NCBI GenBank assembly: GCA_965153355.1
Contig: OZ231126.1
Span: 101,618,001-101,682,000, forward strand
Direction of reading: 5' to 3'
Source: Flaccisagitta enflata
Lineage: Eukaryota; Chaetognatha; Sagittoidea; Aphragmophora
DNA length: 64,000 nucleotides
The notes under the pieces were generated by a model that searched no databases, was not told the origin of the DNA, and worked only from the letters and a program-made list of their open reading frames with translations. Positions 11,320 to 22,477 of this stretch are shown one piece after another; the stretch's first letter is position 1; every line of letters starts with the position of its first letter. A program made the position numbers and the translations under genes.

Positions 11320-11550
11320 GTTGCGGACACGCAGCTCTATAAGATGCATTCTCCGTATGTCCGTCCGTCGGTTGCTCCGTGATTGTCCGTCCATCCGTCC
11401 GTAATGATTGAGTCAAAAAGCGGAAAAAACGAGCATTTTGGATACTTTTCGTGTGTGTTTGTGTGTGGGGTGGGAGTTGATATGTGAATCTGGGTTGGAT
11501 GCCCCTGTCCATCCGTCTGCAACAACATTGTGACCCCGTGTCACTTGTTT
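11320..11550 (+). repeat. Hairpin-ended dispersed repeat, family A
   Basis: Full-length copy: hairpin GTTGCGGACACGCAGC, TCTATAAGATGC, CCGT words, and a 3' end with GTCTGCAACAACATTGTGAC and CCCGTGTCACTTGTT. Confidence 0.8.
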
Positions 11551-11573
11551 CTACTCGTGACAATTGCGTTTGT

Positions 11574-11754
11574 AGTCACTTGCTACGCATTCTACACTCC
11601 TGTTTTTTTTTGTTTTTTTTTGTCTGTCTGTCGGTCGGTCAGTCCACCGTTTACTTTTTCGGCGTTTTTTAGCTTTTTGGGCATCACTGATATCCTCCAT
11701 CACTGCCCCTGCCCACCCGCGAGCGACTGGGGTAGCCATGTATCCAGCCATGTT
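11574..11754 (+). repeat. Hairpin-ended dispersed repeat, family B
   Basis: Begins AGTCACTTGCTACGCATTCT and ACACTCC, then a GTCGGTC tract, a T-rich centre, and the 3' end GCCCACCCGCGAGCGACTGG plus GTAGCCATGTATCCAGCC. Confidence 0.7.
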
Positions 11755-12223
11755 AATAGTCGCTAGCTACATTTGTTCCCTCACTCGTTCTGCAGCGCTC
11801 CGCTCCGTACGCTCGCTTCACTTGCTCGCTTCATTCACAAGCTATCTCACTCACTTTGCTCACTTCCTTGTGGGGACAGTTGAAATTCATAAATATGTGT
11901 TTACGCTGAAAACGAGTTTCACGGAATCACTTGAGATTCTTGTTGACGATAGCAACAGACCCAGTATCTGATCTCATTCGGGCCAAAAACAGCCGAGAAA
12001 TGCATAGACGCATAGATGGACAAAAAGTGGCCTTTAGAGTCACATGTCCGTAGTTTGAATATAAGGGGCCTTAAAATTTGTAATATAATCGATGGAGGGA
12101 TTTTTCTTCTTTTTTATGATTTTTGAATCATAGTTAATTCATACTAAATAAGGCTCATCAAGATAATTTCTTGATGGTGTTAGCACTATGTCCTTGCGTT
12201 TACGATGGTGTAATACTTTTTAA

Positions 12224-12570
12224 TTGCGTCCTCGCACTTCTATAAGAGGTCATGTCGGTTGGTCGGTTGGTCGGTCGGTCGGTCGGTCGGTTGGTCGGTC
12301 AGTCGGTGGGTTGGTCGGTCACGCAAACGTTTGAAATGCGCAAAACGTCTGATTCTGACGTATTTCCTATCACCTTTCATGCCTCACCACATTCATATTC
12401 ATTCATTCATTCATTCATTCATTCATTCATTCATTCATTCATTCATTCATTCATTCATTCATTCATTCATCAAAAACGTTCATTCACAAAATCTTAATCA
12501 AGCGAGGCGCACTTGGCCTTCACTTGGCCTTGTTAGGAATTCCAATGCGGATCCGACCATGCAAGCTTAA
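12224..12570 (+). repeat. Hairpin-ended dispersed repeat, family D, with (ATTC)n
   Basis: Starts with the hairpin TTGCGTCCTCGCA and CTTCTATAAGAGG, then GGTC/GGTT repeats, and continues through CACGCAAACGTTTGAAATGC and an ATTC tract of about 20 units (about 12398-12470). The sequence on both sides of the ATTC tract is shared with 42970-43260, so the (ATTC)n seems to be part of the element. Confidence 0.7.
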
Positions 12571-14340
12571 CATCAAGAAATTGATTATTTTAATATTAAT
12601 CATTAAGCTTTAAGATTCGACTTGATGTATACACATAATCATGTTCATCGCGTCATGAGCTTTCGAACAATATGCTGCTTTATGTATATTGTTAAAAAAT
12701 TAATGAACTATTTAGTTTTTTGCTTGACTTACTCAATCGGCTACAGCGCGTAAACCTTTTTGCGCACAAGAAAATCAACCACCGCAAAGCAGCCATTTTT
12801 ACTGAAACAAACTTAACAAATGCACGCATGGTAGAAGGTGAGCGCATAGACCGATTTTGATGAAATTTTAGATATAGGCCCTTCTTGATCTCCTCTTTCA
12901 TATATCTTTGAACCTCGCAGACACACGCATAATGAGATCCGTTTCCACTTTGTCAAAGTTGAGGCTCAATTTGAAAGTTTCTTGGGATCACGTTAACCAT
13001 TTTTCTCCCGTTTTTTTATGATTTCTTGATGTAATATGACGTAATCTGACATGCTTTAGCATATTTTGCATTAATAATACCTCATTGCTCGACATTCAAC
13101 ACTTTTTATCGCATATTCAAGCTATATTTGACGCAGAAAGTTCGCGTTTTTCAACGATTTTTTTACACGACCTGGCTGAGCGTCGTTACTGGTCGCTACT
13201 TAAGTACATTTATAAGAAAATAAATTTGGGGAAATTAAGTAAAAAATATAGCTAAACTCTCTTACATTTAGTATCTAAATTGTCTAACATTTTGACCAAA
13301 TCAATCAAATTTTTGTCTTTGTTCAATAGGATGCCTTAATAAGGTGCTCAAAAAAATCATTTTTTTGCTCATTTACCTCATTTTGCTCATTTTTCTTCAA
13401 ATCAAATATAGATTTTTAGTTTTATCCACATTATTACTTGTCCATTTTTGGCCAAAAAAATCACAATTTGGACGTCAAAGGCCCGCTTGAGCCAAAGCAT
13501 TCTAGATTCAGGACACCTTGAACTACATTTTGGCATAGGTTGCTCATTGTGCGTCCTTGTGCGATTTTTTTTATTTATAGGGTAATAAAAGCATGCAAAT
13601 TAGGTCAAATATGTAGTAATAGTAGACTGTCAAACGCCCGCACGATTGCTCTTTTCACAATTATCTCTCTCGCTTAATCTTCAGATCCGATTGGACAATG
13701 AATGCTTTTCTCATAAACAATCCAAAGAAGAAAAGAAAATATTCGGAGCTGAAACCCGTTTATTACGCCTTGTTCGATTCTTATTTTCTCTCTTTTTCTG
13801 TATAAGCAATCTGCGCGCACAATGTATATTTTCTGTCTGCCCTGTATAACATAACATGAAAAAATACTTTATTTAACGCAAATGCCCGTCCATCCAGCTG
13901 TCGGTCTGTCCATGGCCTACTCTTTCTCCTTTTAACCATTTCTCTCTTTCTCCAATGCACAGTGTAAATACTTATCGTGATTGAATATAAACATTACTGT
14001 GGATCCTGCTTCCCCGAGTATCTTTGCGTTTGTTTCATGGGATGTCCACTGTACATCAAGAAACCAATATCACAGCGCTCAAAAAAGTAAGTTTACAGTA
14101 GAATCTGCTATATTGGATCAAGTTTCATCACATTTTCTCTTCCTTATATTCTTGCCCAACTTTTCCCCTCCTTCCCTTTTCCTTTTCTTCTCGTTGTCTT
14201 TCTCCTATCTAATCCATCGCTTCCTCTCTCTCTTTTATCAATAGAACTTGTAAGCGATTCAACTATACATCATTAACCAATTACGTTACTTGTGTGAATC
14301 CGCTCGTCAAGAAGGAGCATAGTCAAGATAGGCATCGAGA
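12571..14340. other. AT-rich interval without recognisable gene
   Basis: Only short open frames without recognisable domains. I see no exon pattern, repeat array or RNA gene here. Confidence 0.55.
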
Positions 14341-14358
14341 AAACCGCAATCTAGCTAG

Positions 14359-14422
14359 CTAGTGTCCCATATTGCTGTCTCGCCGGACACTTACACGTTT
14401 TTTGGACAGTGTGGGACACTAG
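14359..14422. other. Perfect-stem hairpin upstream of the BEL/Pao element
   Basis: CTAGTGTCCCA and TGGGACACTAG form an 11-bp perfect stem, extended by CTGTC/GACAG, around a loop of about 25 nt. It lies just before the retrotransposon-like sequence and could mark an element end, but no second copy was found at the 3' side. Confidence 0.5.
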
Positions 14423-15060
14423 ACTCTGCCTACTACGCATCATCATCATGTTCGCGCCGAAACGCCCATACAACGTCGCCTTATTACAAGTCGCCTTCGT
14501 CTGCACATCATCCCCAAAGATGGAGAAATCGCCAAATACGAAACAGGCGATGCAACAACGCGAGATCAATTACGTGGCGGCGTCGAGAAAAGTACCGGAC
14601 TTTAACTCTCTCGTCATCTCCGTCGACACTGGCGCCTTCAATTCACTTCACTCGTCATAGGATTGCAAATGACAACGGACTTTTGCACGGAACACGACGA
14701 GAAACTTGCGGAAGGGAAATTGATGGCTTTCAATGCCCGGATTATGGCTAGGTGGTTTGCGACTGTCCACGACGACACCATCGCATTGTGGCAAAAGGAC
14801 GATCACAACGTCGACAACCTGATAGAGACGCGGCATATCATACTGTCGACTAGGCAAAAATGGAACTGTTTAAAAAACTCTGGATGCTTTACGAGGAGGT
14901 GACGACAAAAATCCATCCTACAGATTCAAAGGAGGATTGCATCGCCCAAAAGTGCATCAGAAACAACATAGACATTACACTCAATAGTCGCAAAAGCGTT
15001 AGATGGTCAGCGGTACCCGTGCCCTGCTTAAGTAGATAATGGTTGAAGTTGAGTGGGAGC

Positions 15061-15472
15061 AGGGCAGCGGCCCCGAAGGGGTTGATGACCTATGCTTTCA
15101 CATATATGGGGAATTTTCTCCTCCTCCTCCTTCTCCTCCTTCTCCTTCTCCGCACCCCCTCCCCCAGCCTCCAGGCCTATATCTCAGCCTGGAGGCCCAT
15201 ATCCCAGCCTCGTGGCCCAAATCCCAGTCTTGAGGCCCAAATCCCTAGAGAGTGGAATCTGGGCCTTTGGGTTAGGATTTGGGCCTTGAGGGTAAGATTT
15301 GGGCCTCAAGACTGGGATTTGGGCCTCGAGGCTGGGATATGGGCCTCCAGGCTGAGATATAGGCCTGGAGGCAGGGGGCAGGGGGGGTATGAAGAAGAAG
15401 GAGAAGGAGGAGGAGAAAATTTCCCACATGTGTGAAAGCATAGGTCATCGATCCCTTTGGAGCCGCTGCCCA
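15061..15472. mobile_element. Foldback (MITE-like) element inside the retrotransposon 5' region
   Basis: The two arms, about 15061-15240 and 15290-15472, are near-perfect inverted copies: GGGCAGCGGCCCC, GATGACCTATGCTTTCACA, TTTTCTCCTCC, then a string of AGGCCCA units. The sequence just outside the left arm (GCGGTACCCGTGCCCTGC) recurs at 60638-60745 with part of the arm, so this is a dispersed family. Confidence 0.75.
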
Positions 15473-15591
15473 AAAAGCATGTCGTCAGCCGCAATAGACC
15501 GCTCTCTTCATAAGCTATTGGCAATCCCGACTAAAACGAACCACCCCCTACCCGCAATGACTTCATCAAGTTCAAACCAAGGAAGCCAAGC

Positions 15592-16917
15592 ATGTCAGAA
15601 CGCGTTACGGGATTGACAAATGCCGTCGCCGGCGCTCTATCACCACATGCAGGAAAAATACAAATGTACAATAACCTCGCGACAACAGAGGGTCTGCCGT
15701 CAAACCATTCCGCCGCTAGCAGTTCTACGACTCCTCGCAGCAGCATTGTGCCGACGGCGGCATCCTTCGGGCCAACAAAAGGCGGCAGCTTGTCAGTTAT
15801 GCCCCCTCCTCCTCCTCATACAGGCGGCGCCAAAGCAAAAGGCATCAAACCACCAGCAGCAGCCGCCACCACTCTTAAAAAACATTTGCCAAATCTGAGC
15901 AAGACAAAAGCAACGCCAAATTATTTTAAAGTGAAAAACGACGCAGATATCAAAGCCGGCGCCAAATCTATACACGAGGTGAAAATGGCGCCGGAAGTCA
16001 AAGCCACCGGCAGTGCGACAAAAAACGTAACGCCGCCCGCCAACCCCATCAAAATCGAAGTCAACGCCGCCACAGCCAGAAACGACGCCGCCCTGCCCAA
16101 CAGCCAACAAAACAACGCCGGGCAAGAAAACAGCGCCAAAAACATCAATTCTCCTCCTCCTCCTCCCCCCGCCGCAACTGCTGATTCCGACACCACCGCT
16201 CACACGCAAGGCGGTCAACAACAAATCGACGCCGATGCGACGCAAAAGTGGATAGACGAACAACACGCACTTCGAACAGGTGCCGGCAACGAAGATGTTT
16301 TCAAAGACAAAGAGGAAGTCGAGAATGACGTCACAATCCAAGACGTCATTAAAGACGGTTGGGAAAAAGTAAAGGAAGCTAAAGATATGAGCAAGAAATA
16401 CTGCGACGTTGAACATCAGCATCAAATTGACATTCAGTTGTACAAAAACCATTTTGACACTCTCAAGTCGCAAGTCGCACGGAAAAAGAAGGAGAAAAAG
16501 TTGAGAAAAAGACAGAAGAAAGAGGTGCTGGAGCTCAGCGACGCTCAAATTAAAGCTCAAGAAGAAGGATCAACGGCGTATTACCTCGTCCAAAACAGCC
16601 GTAAAGAAATCGATCAATACCTTGCGCAAATATACGAGCTGCAAAAAGAAGTAAACGCTTTGGACGACAACGACTCTGACGAGGACAAAAGCGACGAATC
16701 CAGCGTTGGAGAGGAAGATTCCCAAACCACCAACGAAGGAGGCGTCTTCTCGTCGACACAAAACAACGCCACTGAAGTCACGCCAGAGAAAAACGGCGCC
16801 GCCAAAAAGAAAAAGAAAAACAAGTCAACGCCAAAGCGCAGAAGAAACGCATCTCGATTTCCTCCCAACGATCTTGGCCCTCTTGATGGCAGCATTAACA
16901 AAGTTAGTCGAGTGTGA
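15592..16917 (+). CDS. Gag-like N-terminal protein of the BEL/Pao element
   Basis: A 441-residue open frame. Residues 1-200 are low-complexity (Ala, Pro, Thr, Lys) with two runs of six or seven prolines. A DATQKWIDEQHALRTG segment precedes a long charged, probably coiled-coil region (about residues 215-350) with a lysine/arginine-rich patch (KKKEKKLRKRQKK). The tail is acidic (DDNDSDEDKSDESS) and then strongly basic, ending near a KRRRN motif. This fits a retrotransposon Gag by position, immediately upstream of zinc-knuckle and protease sequence, but no Gag family domain is recognisable. The start chosen is the first ATG of the frame. Coding continues downstream in broken frames. It could instead be an unrelated low-complexity protein, but composition and order favour Gag. 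Confidence 0.6.
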   Translation: MSERVTGLTNAVAGALSPHAGKIQMYNNLATTEGLPSNHSAASSSTTPRSSIVPTAASFGPTKGGSLSVMPPPPPHTGGAKAKGIKPPAAAATTLKKHLPNLSKTKATPNYFKVKNDADIKAGAKSIHEVKMAPEVKATGSATKNVTPPANPIKIEVNAATARNDAALPNSQQNNAGQENSAKNINSPPPPPPAATADSDTTAHTQGGQQQIDADATQKWIDEQHALRTGAGNEDVFKDKEEVENDVTIQDVIKDGWEKVKEAKDMSKKYCDVEHQHQIDIQLYKNHFDTLKSQVARKKKEKKLRKRQKKEVLELSDAQIKAQEEGSTAYYLVQNSRKEIDQYLAQIYELQKEVNALDDNDSDEDKSDESSVGEEDSQTTNEGGVFSSTQNNATEVTPEKNGAAKKKKKNKSTPKRRRNASRFPPNDLGPLDGSINKVSRV

Positions 16918-17336
16918 GTAGCGCCAAGATTGGCGCCGGAAAAGGACGCCAAGCAACAACGCAACAGAGAAACGCCGCGCCGCGCCGCCTGCCCCAGCCG
17001 CGGAAGCGCCTTCCAACGTACAGCCAGATTTTGCCAGCTTCATCAGAGCAATGGAGCTGGACTAAACAAGACAAAATGTAGAAAAAGTGCGTCCAAAAAC
17101 CATCTTTTCGCAGTACAATTTGAAAAACAAAAACGAATATAACAATAATATGTGGCTTTTGGGAAAAAAGACTGCATCACCGTAAAAAGCTAACGGAATT
17201 GGCGGGCCACTGATTCGGCGGAGAGGCGCAAAAAGCCATCGCCGCCGCCAAAGCAACCGACAGCAGCGCCAACGGCGACCGCGCATACGCCGCCGTCCAA
17301 AAACATCTTGATTGCATTTACGGGCATGACAACGAC

Positions 17337-17828
17337 ATGGCCGCCGACGCCCTCACCAAACTTAAAGAAGGAGGCGTCATCGCAAAAGACAGCGTTGACG
17401 CCCACCAAAATTTTTACCTAAATCTCATCGAGGCGAAAAACTCAGCGGAAGCAGTCAACGGCATGGAATTGCTGAACAGAACATCGTCTATCATCGAAGT
17501 CCTCCACGCGAGACTTCCCCATCACGCCGAAAAGTTCATCGAAAGGTGCAACAACGCCGCTTCTTTTGACAAGCTGCTGGGCTTCATCCAGTCCAGAATT
17601 ACAATACTCAAATCGCTCCAACTTCCGCAAAAAGAAAAGACGCAAACCATCAAGATTCACGCAACTGAGACAAGGGAAGTGAAATACAAACAATTTGGTC
17701 CAAAAACTTTCGCGCAAGAATTATCCACGTCGCCAAAGAACCGGACCAACCGGAAATGGAACGATGCGGCTTATGCCAAAGCGCTCATCCATTTGTCCAG
17801 TGCAATTGTATCCTCGCAACGTCGCTGA
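17337..17828 (+). pseudogene. Gag C-terminal region of the BEL/Pao element, frameshifted
   Basis: An open frame of 163 residues without its own credible start; similar coding sequence can be followed upstream to about 17000 through frameshifts and a stop. It contains helical segments (LTKLKEGGVIAKDS, ERCNNAASFDKLLGFIQSR) of the kind seen before the zinc knuckles in BEL/Pao Gag. The last part is in a different frame from the zinc knuckles at 17756, so the copy is broken here. Confidence 0.6.
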
Positions 17829-18151
17829 CAGAAAGAGTCAACGCTATAGTGAAACTCAGATGTTGCTTCCATTGCAGATTGAACAACACGGCACCAAACA
17901 TTGCCCGGATAAGAAAAATGTCATCTGCGCACTGTGCAACAGAAGGGGACATATCGCGATCTCCCACGGCCGCCCCGCCCTCTTCAAGCAAGACGGCCAA
18001 ACGCCCGCCCCACGCAGAGGCGGAATACAACCCATCGGATTCGAGACAACTATCATCGCCGATTCCAACGCTAAAAAGGACGCTGCTACTGGAGAGGAAA
18101 AGAGCGGTGCGCTGGAAGATGAGGAAAATGAAAATCCGTCCATCTGATTAA
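17756..18151 (+). pseudogene. Zinc-knuckle (nucleocapsid) region of the BEL/Pao element
   Basis: The frame starts with ERCGLCQSAHPFVQC, a CX2C...H...C unit, followed by CCFHC. A second frame over 17880-17960 reads HCPDKKN..CALCNRRGHIAI, so the usual row of BEL/Pao zinc knuckles is present but split by a frameshift. Such knuckles bind the genomic RNA during particle assembly. Confidence 0.7.
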
Positions 18152-18192
18152 GAGCAACTGGCATAGAGAATTTCATCGCGCCGGACGACAAC

Positions 18193-18591
18193 GTGATTCG
18201 ACCTATCGTCTTAGTCCAAATTGGCAATCCTGAGACTAACGCATCGGAATTAGTCTTCGCCATGCTTGATACGTGCGCCGATAAGGACATTGTTTCGGAA
18301 GATTTAGTTGAAAAACTCGGACTGACACAAGTGACAAAAACAATGATGGTACAAACAGTAGAAACAAAAATTACTCAAAAACAACCTCTTGCCAATTGTA
18401 TCGTCGAGTCCATTCATTCGCCTTACTCTGTGGAAATGGAACAAGCGTTAGTCACTAAATTGTGGTGCGGCGAAAACGACATCCCTCCATCCAAGAGAGA
18501 TTTGTCAAAATTCAATCATCTCCACGGTATTCAATTCGACGATGCTGACGCCGGCGTTGGGATGATTCTCAGCTTTGCCCACGCTGTTTGA
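18193..18591 (+). pseudogene. Retropepsin region of the BEL/Pao element
   Basis: The segment FAMLDTCADKDIVSEDLVEKLGL matches the active-site region of retroviral-type aspartic proteases of BEL/Pao elements, where DT[GC]A is followed by SF/DIVS and a helix. The usual glycine of DTGA is a cysteine here, as also found in many BEL/Pao sequences. The frame runs to 18591 and then shifts into the reverse transcriptase frame, so the polyprotein is interrupted. Confidence 0.7.
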
Positions 18592-19354
18592 GCAGATGCA
18601 AAAATTTGATGATAAAGGATACACCGTCAACGTCCCCGACGATGAGATGGACCCGCAGCTTCCACGATGGCACCTCCCAATGCATCCTGTGGATAAGCAC
18701 AACAAGATTTGCATGTGCCACAACGCCCGCGCGGGCGTTGATGGCATCTGCCTCAACGACTTCCTCCTTGGCGGTCCAAACCTCATCAATCCTCTTGTCG
18801 ACATACTCACGCGCTTCAGAGAGCATCCTATCGCCTTCATGACCGATATATCCGGCTTCTTCCATCAAATCTGCATTGACGAACGTGATCGGCAAGTCTT
18901 TAGATATTTATGGTTTAAAGATCAATCTTGCCGGGAGATTTTCATCAAACAATTTCTATCTCACATCTTCGGCGCCGGATCTTCTACAGTGGTCACCGCC
19001 TTCGTCCTCCGCTATCTTGCCTACAAAATCCGTCATTCTTCCCCGACGATGTATGGCGTCTCATCCGCAAAAAACATATACGTGGATGATTGTGCAGGAG
19101 GAGGAAGAAATGTCCAACAAGCAAAGACGTTGAAGCAGAACTTGAAGGAGGCGATGAAACAAGGGGGCTTTTCCCTGGGAAAATGGCCAAGCAATGCGCC
19201 GGAACTCGTCAACGAAGAAGAAGGTGACGCCATCAAAGCCATCGCCGACAACGCCAAACCGGATGTCACCAAAGTTCTCGGTGTCTCATGGGACTCAAAG
19301 AACAACAACTTCGTGTTCCAATTTGACAAAGAGAAAGTAGAAAAGGCTGTATAG
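18575..19354 (+). CDS. Reverse transcriptase domain of the BEL/Pao element
   Basis: A 259-residue frame carrying the reverse transcriptase fingers and palm. Visible landmarks are WHLPMHPV, ARAGVDGICLNDFLLGGP, AFMTDISGFFHQI with the first catalytic aspartate, and NIYVDDCAGG with the YVDD catalytic box. The order and the LNDFLL..GP motif are typical of the BEL/Pao clade. The frame ends at a stop in what should be uninterrupted Pol; conserved sequence (SMQASIYDPLGFLSPF) continues directly after it. Confidence 0.85.
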   Translation: MPTLFEQMQKFDDKGYTVNVPDDEMDPQLPRWHLPMHPVDKHNKICMCHNARAGVDGICLNDFLLGGPNLINPLVDILTRFREHPIAFMTDISGFFHQICIDERDRQVFRYLWFKDQSCREIFIKQFLSHIFGAGSSTVVTAFVLRYLAYKIRHSSPTMYGVSSAKNIYVDDCAGGGRNVQQAKTLKQNLKEAMKQGGFSLGKWPSNAPELVNEEEGDAIKAIADNAKPDVTKVLGVSWDSKNNNFVFQFDKEKVEKAV

Positions 19355-19660
19355 ACTCCTCGTCAACTCGTCTCCATGCAAGCCTCAATCTACGATCCTT
19401 TGGGCTTCCTCTCGCCGTTTTGTCTTCTCCGCTGGAAGTTGCTATAACAAGCTACATCCGGCTCACCAGGATGGGATTCAAAGCTCAAGCCAATTGTCAA
19501 AGAAGAGTTAAAAAAATGGGCGATTTCAATCATCCAGCTTTGCCAGCTTACCATTCCAAGATGCTTCACATCCATGGGGACGATGGATGCGGCCGTCATT
19601 GAACTTCACATCTTCTGCGACGCTTCTCCCTTAGGGTTTTGGCGCCTTCGGCTTCAGAGT
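19355..19660 (+). pseudogene. RT/RNase H connection of the BEL/Pao element, frameshifted
   Basis: Across two frames one can read a YDPLGFLSPF motif typical of BEL/Pao Pol after the reverse transcriptase, then a LKKWAISI...TSMG region and ELHIFCDASPLG, the first aspartate motif of RNase H. A stop and at least two frameshifts break it. Confidence 0.65.
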
Positions 19661-20813
19661 GGAACGACATGAAATTGGCAACGTTTTTATCAATATCGTC
19701 ACCGCCAGAAGTCACGTCGTGCTGCTGAATCCATCCAAAGCGTCGCATCATAATTCCATGCCGCACCTCAAACTCGTCGCTGCAGAAAAGGGCGTACAAA
19801 TCCTCAAGGCTGTCGCCAATGCCGTCGAGATTCCATTCTCTCGAGTGGTCATGTGGTCCGACTGTGAAACCGTCCTCAAGCAGATCTACGACGAGGCGAA
19901 AGTTCACGGCCCATTCATCAACAACCGCCTTTCCAAAATCTACAAAGAGACTACCCCCGATCACTGGAGATTCGTTGAAGGCACGAGAAACTCAGTGGAC
20001 TACGCGTCGCGCGGCATCATGGCGCACGAGACTGAGAAATGGCGCACGGTCCATCGCGGTCCTGACTTCCTCTATCTCCCAGAAGAAGCATGGCCTGTGA
20101 CAAACGTACCGCGCCACAAAAAGGCTCCATCCATGATTCTCGCCACCCACATCATCCCTCAACCTCCAGAGGCGCCCATTGACGGAAGCGGATTCGCCAA
20201 GCTGGTCATTGACATTGACGGCTGGTATCGCAAAATCATGAGAATTGCGTTGTTGAAGAAGATCATCAGCTTCTGGAGGAAATACTGTCGCAGAAACTAT
20301 CACGATGACCATCAGTGGCAGTCAAAAAACTCAGGAAACCTTTGCATCACCATCGCAAGAAACCCTCAGCGAAAGTCACTCAATCTCACCGTCTCCATCG
20401 TCGACTTCCGCGCAGCAGAAAATATCCTCTTCTCTGCCATCCAAAAAGTCGCCTTTGTGAAAGAATGGAAAAATTTGGTGACACGCAACATCCGCCATCC
20501 TAATGATTCAAGAGAGATGACGCTGAAAAATTCTCCCCTCATCACGCACAACCCTTTTGTCAACGAATGCGACATCATCCGCATCGGCAGCAGACTCGTC
20601 AATTCCACCATCAAAGACGAGTCAAAATTTCCCATCATTTTGCGGAAACACAACAAAAATGTGCACGCGTACATACACTTCATCCATGCCTACGAGCTTC
20701 ACATCGGCGCGAAACACGTCCTCAGTTCTTCGCGACAGCGCATGTGGATCATCCATGGTCTGCAAGAAGTCATGAGTGTCATCAGGAAATGCGTGTCATG
20801 TCAAAAAGCCTGA
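19659..20813 (+). pseudogene. RNase H end, linker and integrase zinc domain of the BEL/Pao element
   Basis: A 384-residue frame. VVMWSDCETVLKQI is the RNase H active-site strand with its aspartate. PDHWRFVEGTRNSVDYASRG matches the end of the RNase H/linker region, where BEL/Pao elements have NPADxxSRG. At the C-terminus HFIHAYELHIGAKHVLSSSRQRMW...CVSCQKA is the H2C2 zinc-binding domain of integrase. The frame ends at a stop just before the integrase core. Confidence 0.75.
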
Positions 20814-20829
20814 AAAAAACCCATAACGC

Positions 20830-21772
20830 AAAAAATGGCAACGCTACCTTCATTCCGCATCTCTCTTCTTCCCCCATATGAATCAACGGGACTCGATCTA
20901 TTCGGACTAGTGGGCGTCAAAATTAACAAAAGAGCGTCGTGGAAAGTATAGGTGGTTGTTTTCACCTGTATGTCAACTCGCTCGGTCCACGCCGAGATTG
21001 TCATGAAGCAAGACGCGGCTTCACTTCCTCGCCATCGCTCGCTTCTCAGCCTGCAATCCCAGCGTAAAACATTTCATTTCGGATCGCGGCACCAATATGA
21101 CTGCAGCGGACAAGATCCTCAAAAAACAATTGTCCGATTACAACGAGTCAGCGGCGCCGGATTTGCGGAAGAGGGGAATTCAGTGGGACTTTATCCCAGC
21201 GGCCACCCCTCACTATGGCAGCTGCTGGGAGAGGATGGTCGGATTATTTAAACACCATCTGAAAGCCTTGGCCATCGACGAATCCATCCATCTTGACATC
21301 TCCCAAACTGCCATTGTCGAAATTGAAGCGGGGCCAAGTCGCCGCCCTCTCACCGCCATTCCATCCGAATCCAACATCTGTGAAGCAATTACCCCAATGT
21401 CAATTCTTCACCCGACAGCAAGATCTCACTCCGACATTGTCATTATCCCCAACTTATCGTCGACGGAAGTTGATCGCATCCGCTGCGCATGGACCAACGC
21501 CCAAGCGCTTGTCAACCGCTTTTGGAACATTGGTAGAGAAAAACCTCGAAATTGACAATCTCGTCATTCTCGTCGACAACAAAGTGCCTTGTGGACAATG
21601 GAAGCTCGGCAGAGTTGTCAAACCGGAAGTGGACAAAGGTCATGTCAGGAAGGCATACGTGAAAACCGCAGATGGAAAAACTGTTCTCCGCGATTGGACC
21701 AAACTTGTACATCTCAAATTGGACGAGGATGCATCACGTGATCTGAAGCAGGAAGATGGACAGGAAGACTAA
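20830..21772 (+). pseudogene. Integrase core and C-terminus of the BEL/Pao element
   Basis: Three overlapping frames are needed to read this part. STGLDLFGLVGVKINKR and FTCMSTRSVHAEIV form the first half of the DDE catalytic core, SDRGTNMTAADK contains the second aspartate, and ATPHYGSCWERMVGLFK is the conserved segment with the catalytic glutamate region in BEL/Pao. A C-terminal domain (QWKLGRVVKPEVDKGHVRK...RDWTKLVHL) ends at 21772. The stop after 20940 and the frame changes make the enzyme non-functional. Confidence 0.75.
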
Positions 21773-22100
21773 AGCAGCAAAGGAAATGGACGCCTGAAAA
21801 AACTCTATTTTCAAATTCAATTTGCTGTCTTATTATTATGTCTTCAGTGATCATCATTCACACTTTTGTCATCTCACGTTTTCCTCGTCTATTCACGTTA
21901 TATTTATTCAACCCGTGCACACGTTACACAAAAAATCATCACTTGTCTTTGCCATCATCATATATCTGCCTTACATTCCAAACTTTATTAGTTGTGAAAA
22001 GAGCTTCCAATTCGAGAGTGACGCGGCCCATAGAAATTGTGATCATCGTATCATCTTCTCGCGTATCCTCTCACGCACTCATTGCTGCCCAAAAACCATC

Positions 22101-22421
22101 ATGGACGACAATCGCCTCGACTACGGAGAGCCAATGGATGAAGATAACCATCACACCATCGACGACTCCAACAATCCATCGTTCGACTCTATCGCAAATC
22201 GCCTTCTCGATGGTGAATCGGACGTCACCGATGACGACATAGAACTCATAGTCCCCCAATTTACGTGCGTCTGCGTCGACAAAGGTGTGCAGCAGCAACT
22301 TGCCCATTGCCCCAATGTCCGTCCTTCCCACGGCGTCATCAACAGCAAGTTCAAAACTAAAAAGGAGGGAAATAGATACTGCTATAAACCACGCCCCCCC
22401 CTGAGAAGAAAAAGGAGTTAA
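22101..22421 (+). CDS. Unknown acidic-to-basic ORF downstream of integrase
   Basis: A 106-residue frame starting at an ATG. The first half is acidic (DYGEPMDEDN, DGESDVTDDDIE) and it ends with a basic tail (PRPPLRRKRS). No family is recognised. Its GC-rich codon use and position suggest an accessory ORF of the retrotransposon, but it might be unrelated. Confidence 0.4.
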   Translation: MDDNRLDYGEPMDEDNHHTIDDSNNPSFDSIANRLLDGESDVTDDDIELIVPQFTCVCVDKGVQQQLAHCPNVRPSHGVINSKFKTKKEGNRYCYKPRPPLRRKRS

Positions 22422-22477
22422 AACATAGGAAGAAGACCGTCGCGCCTCCTTGTCCTCCTCACTTCACTTACTCCATC

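Noticed and set aside
15793-16560. A 255-residue frame on the minus strand
   Set aside because: It is the antisense shadow of the gag-like ORF; its Phe/Gly-rich composition has no domain and gag has better context.
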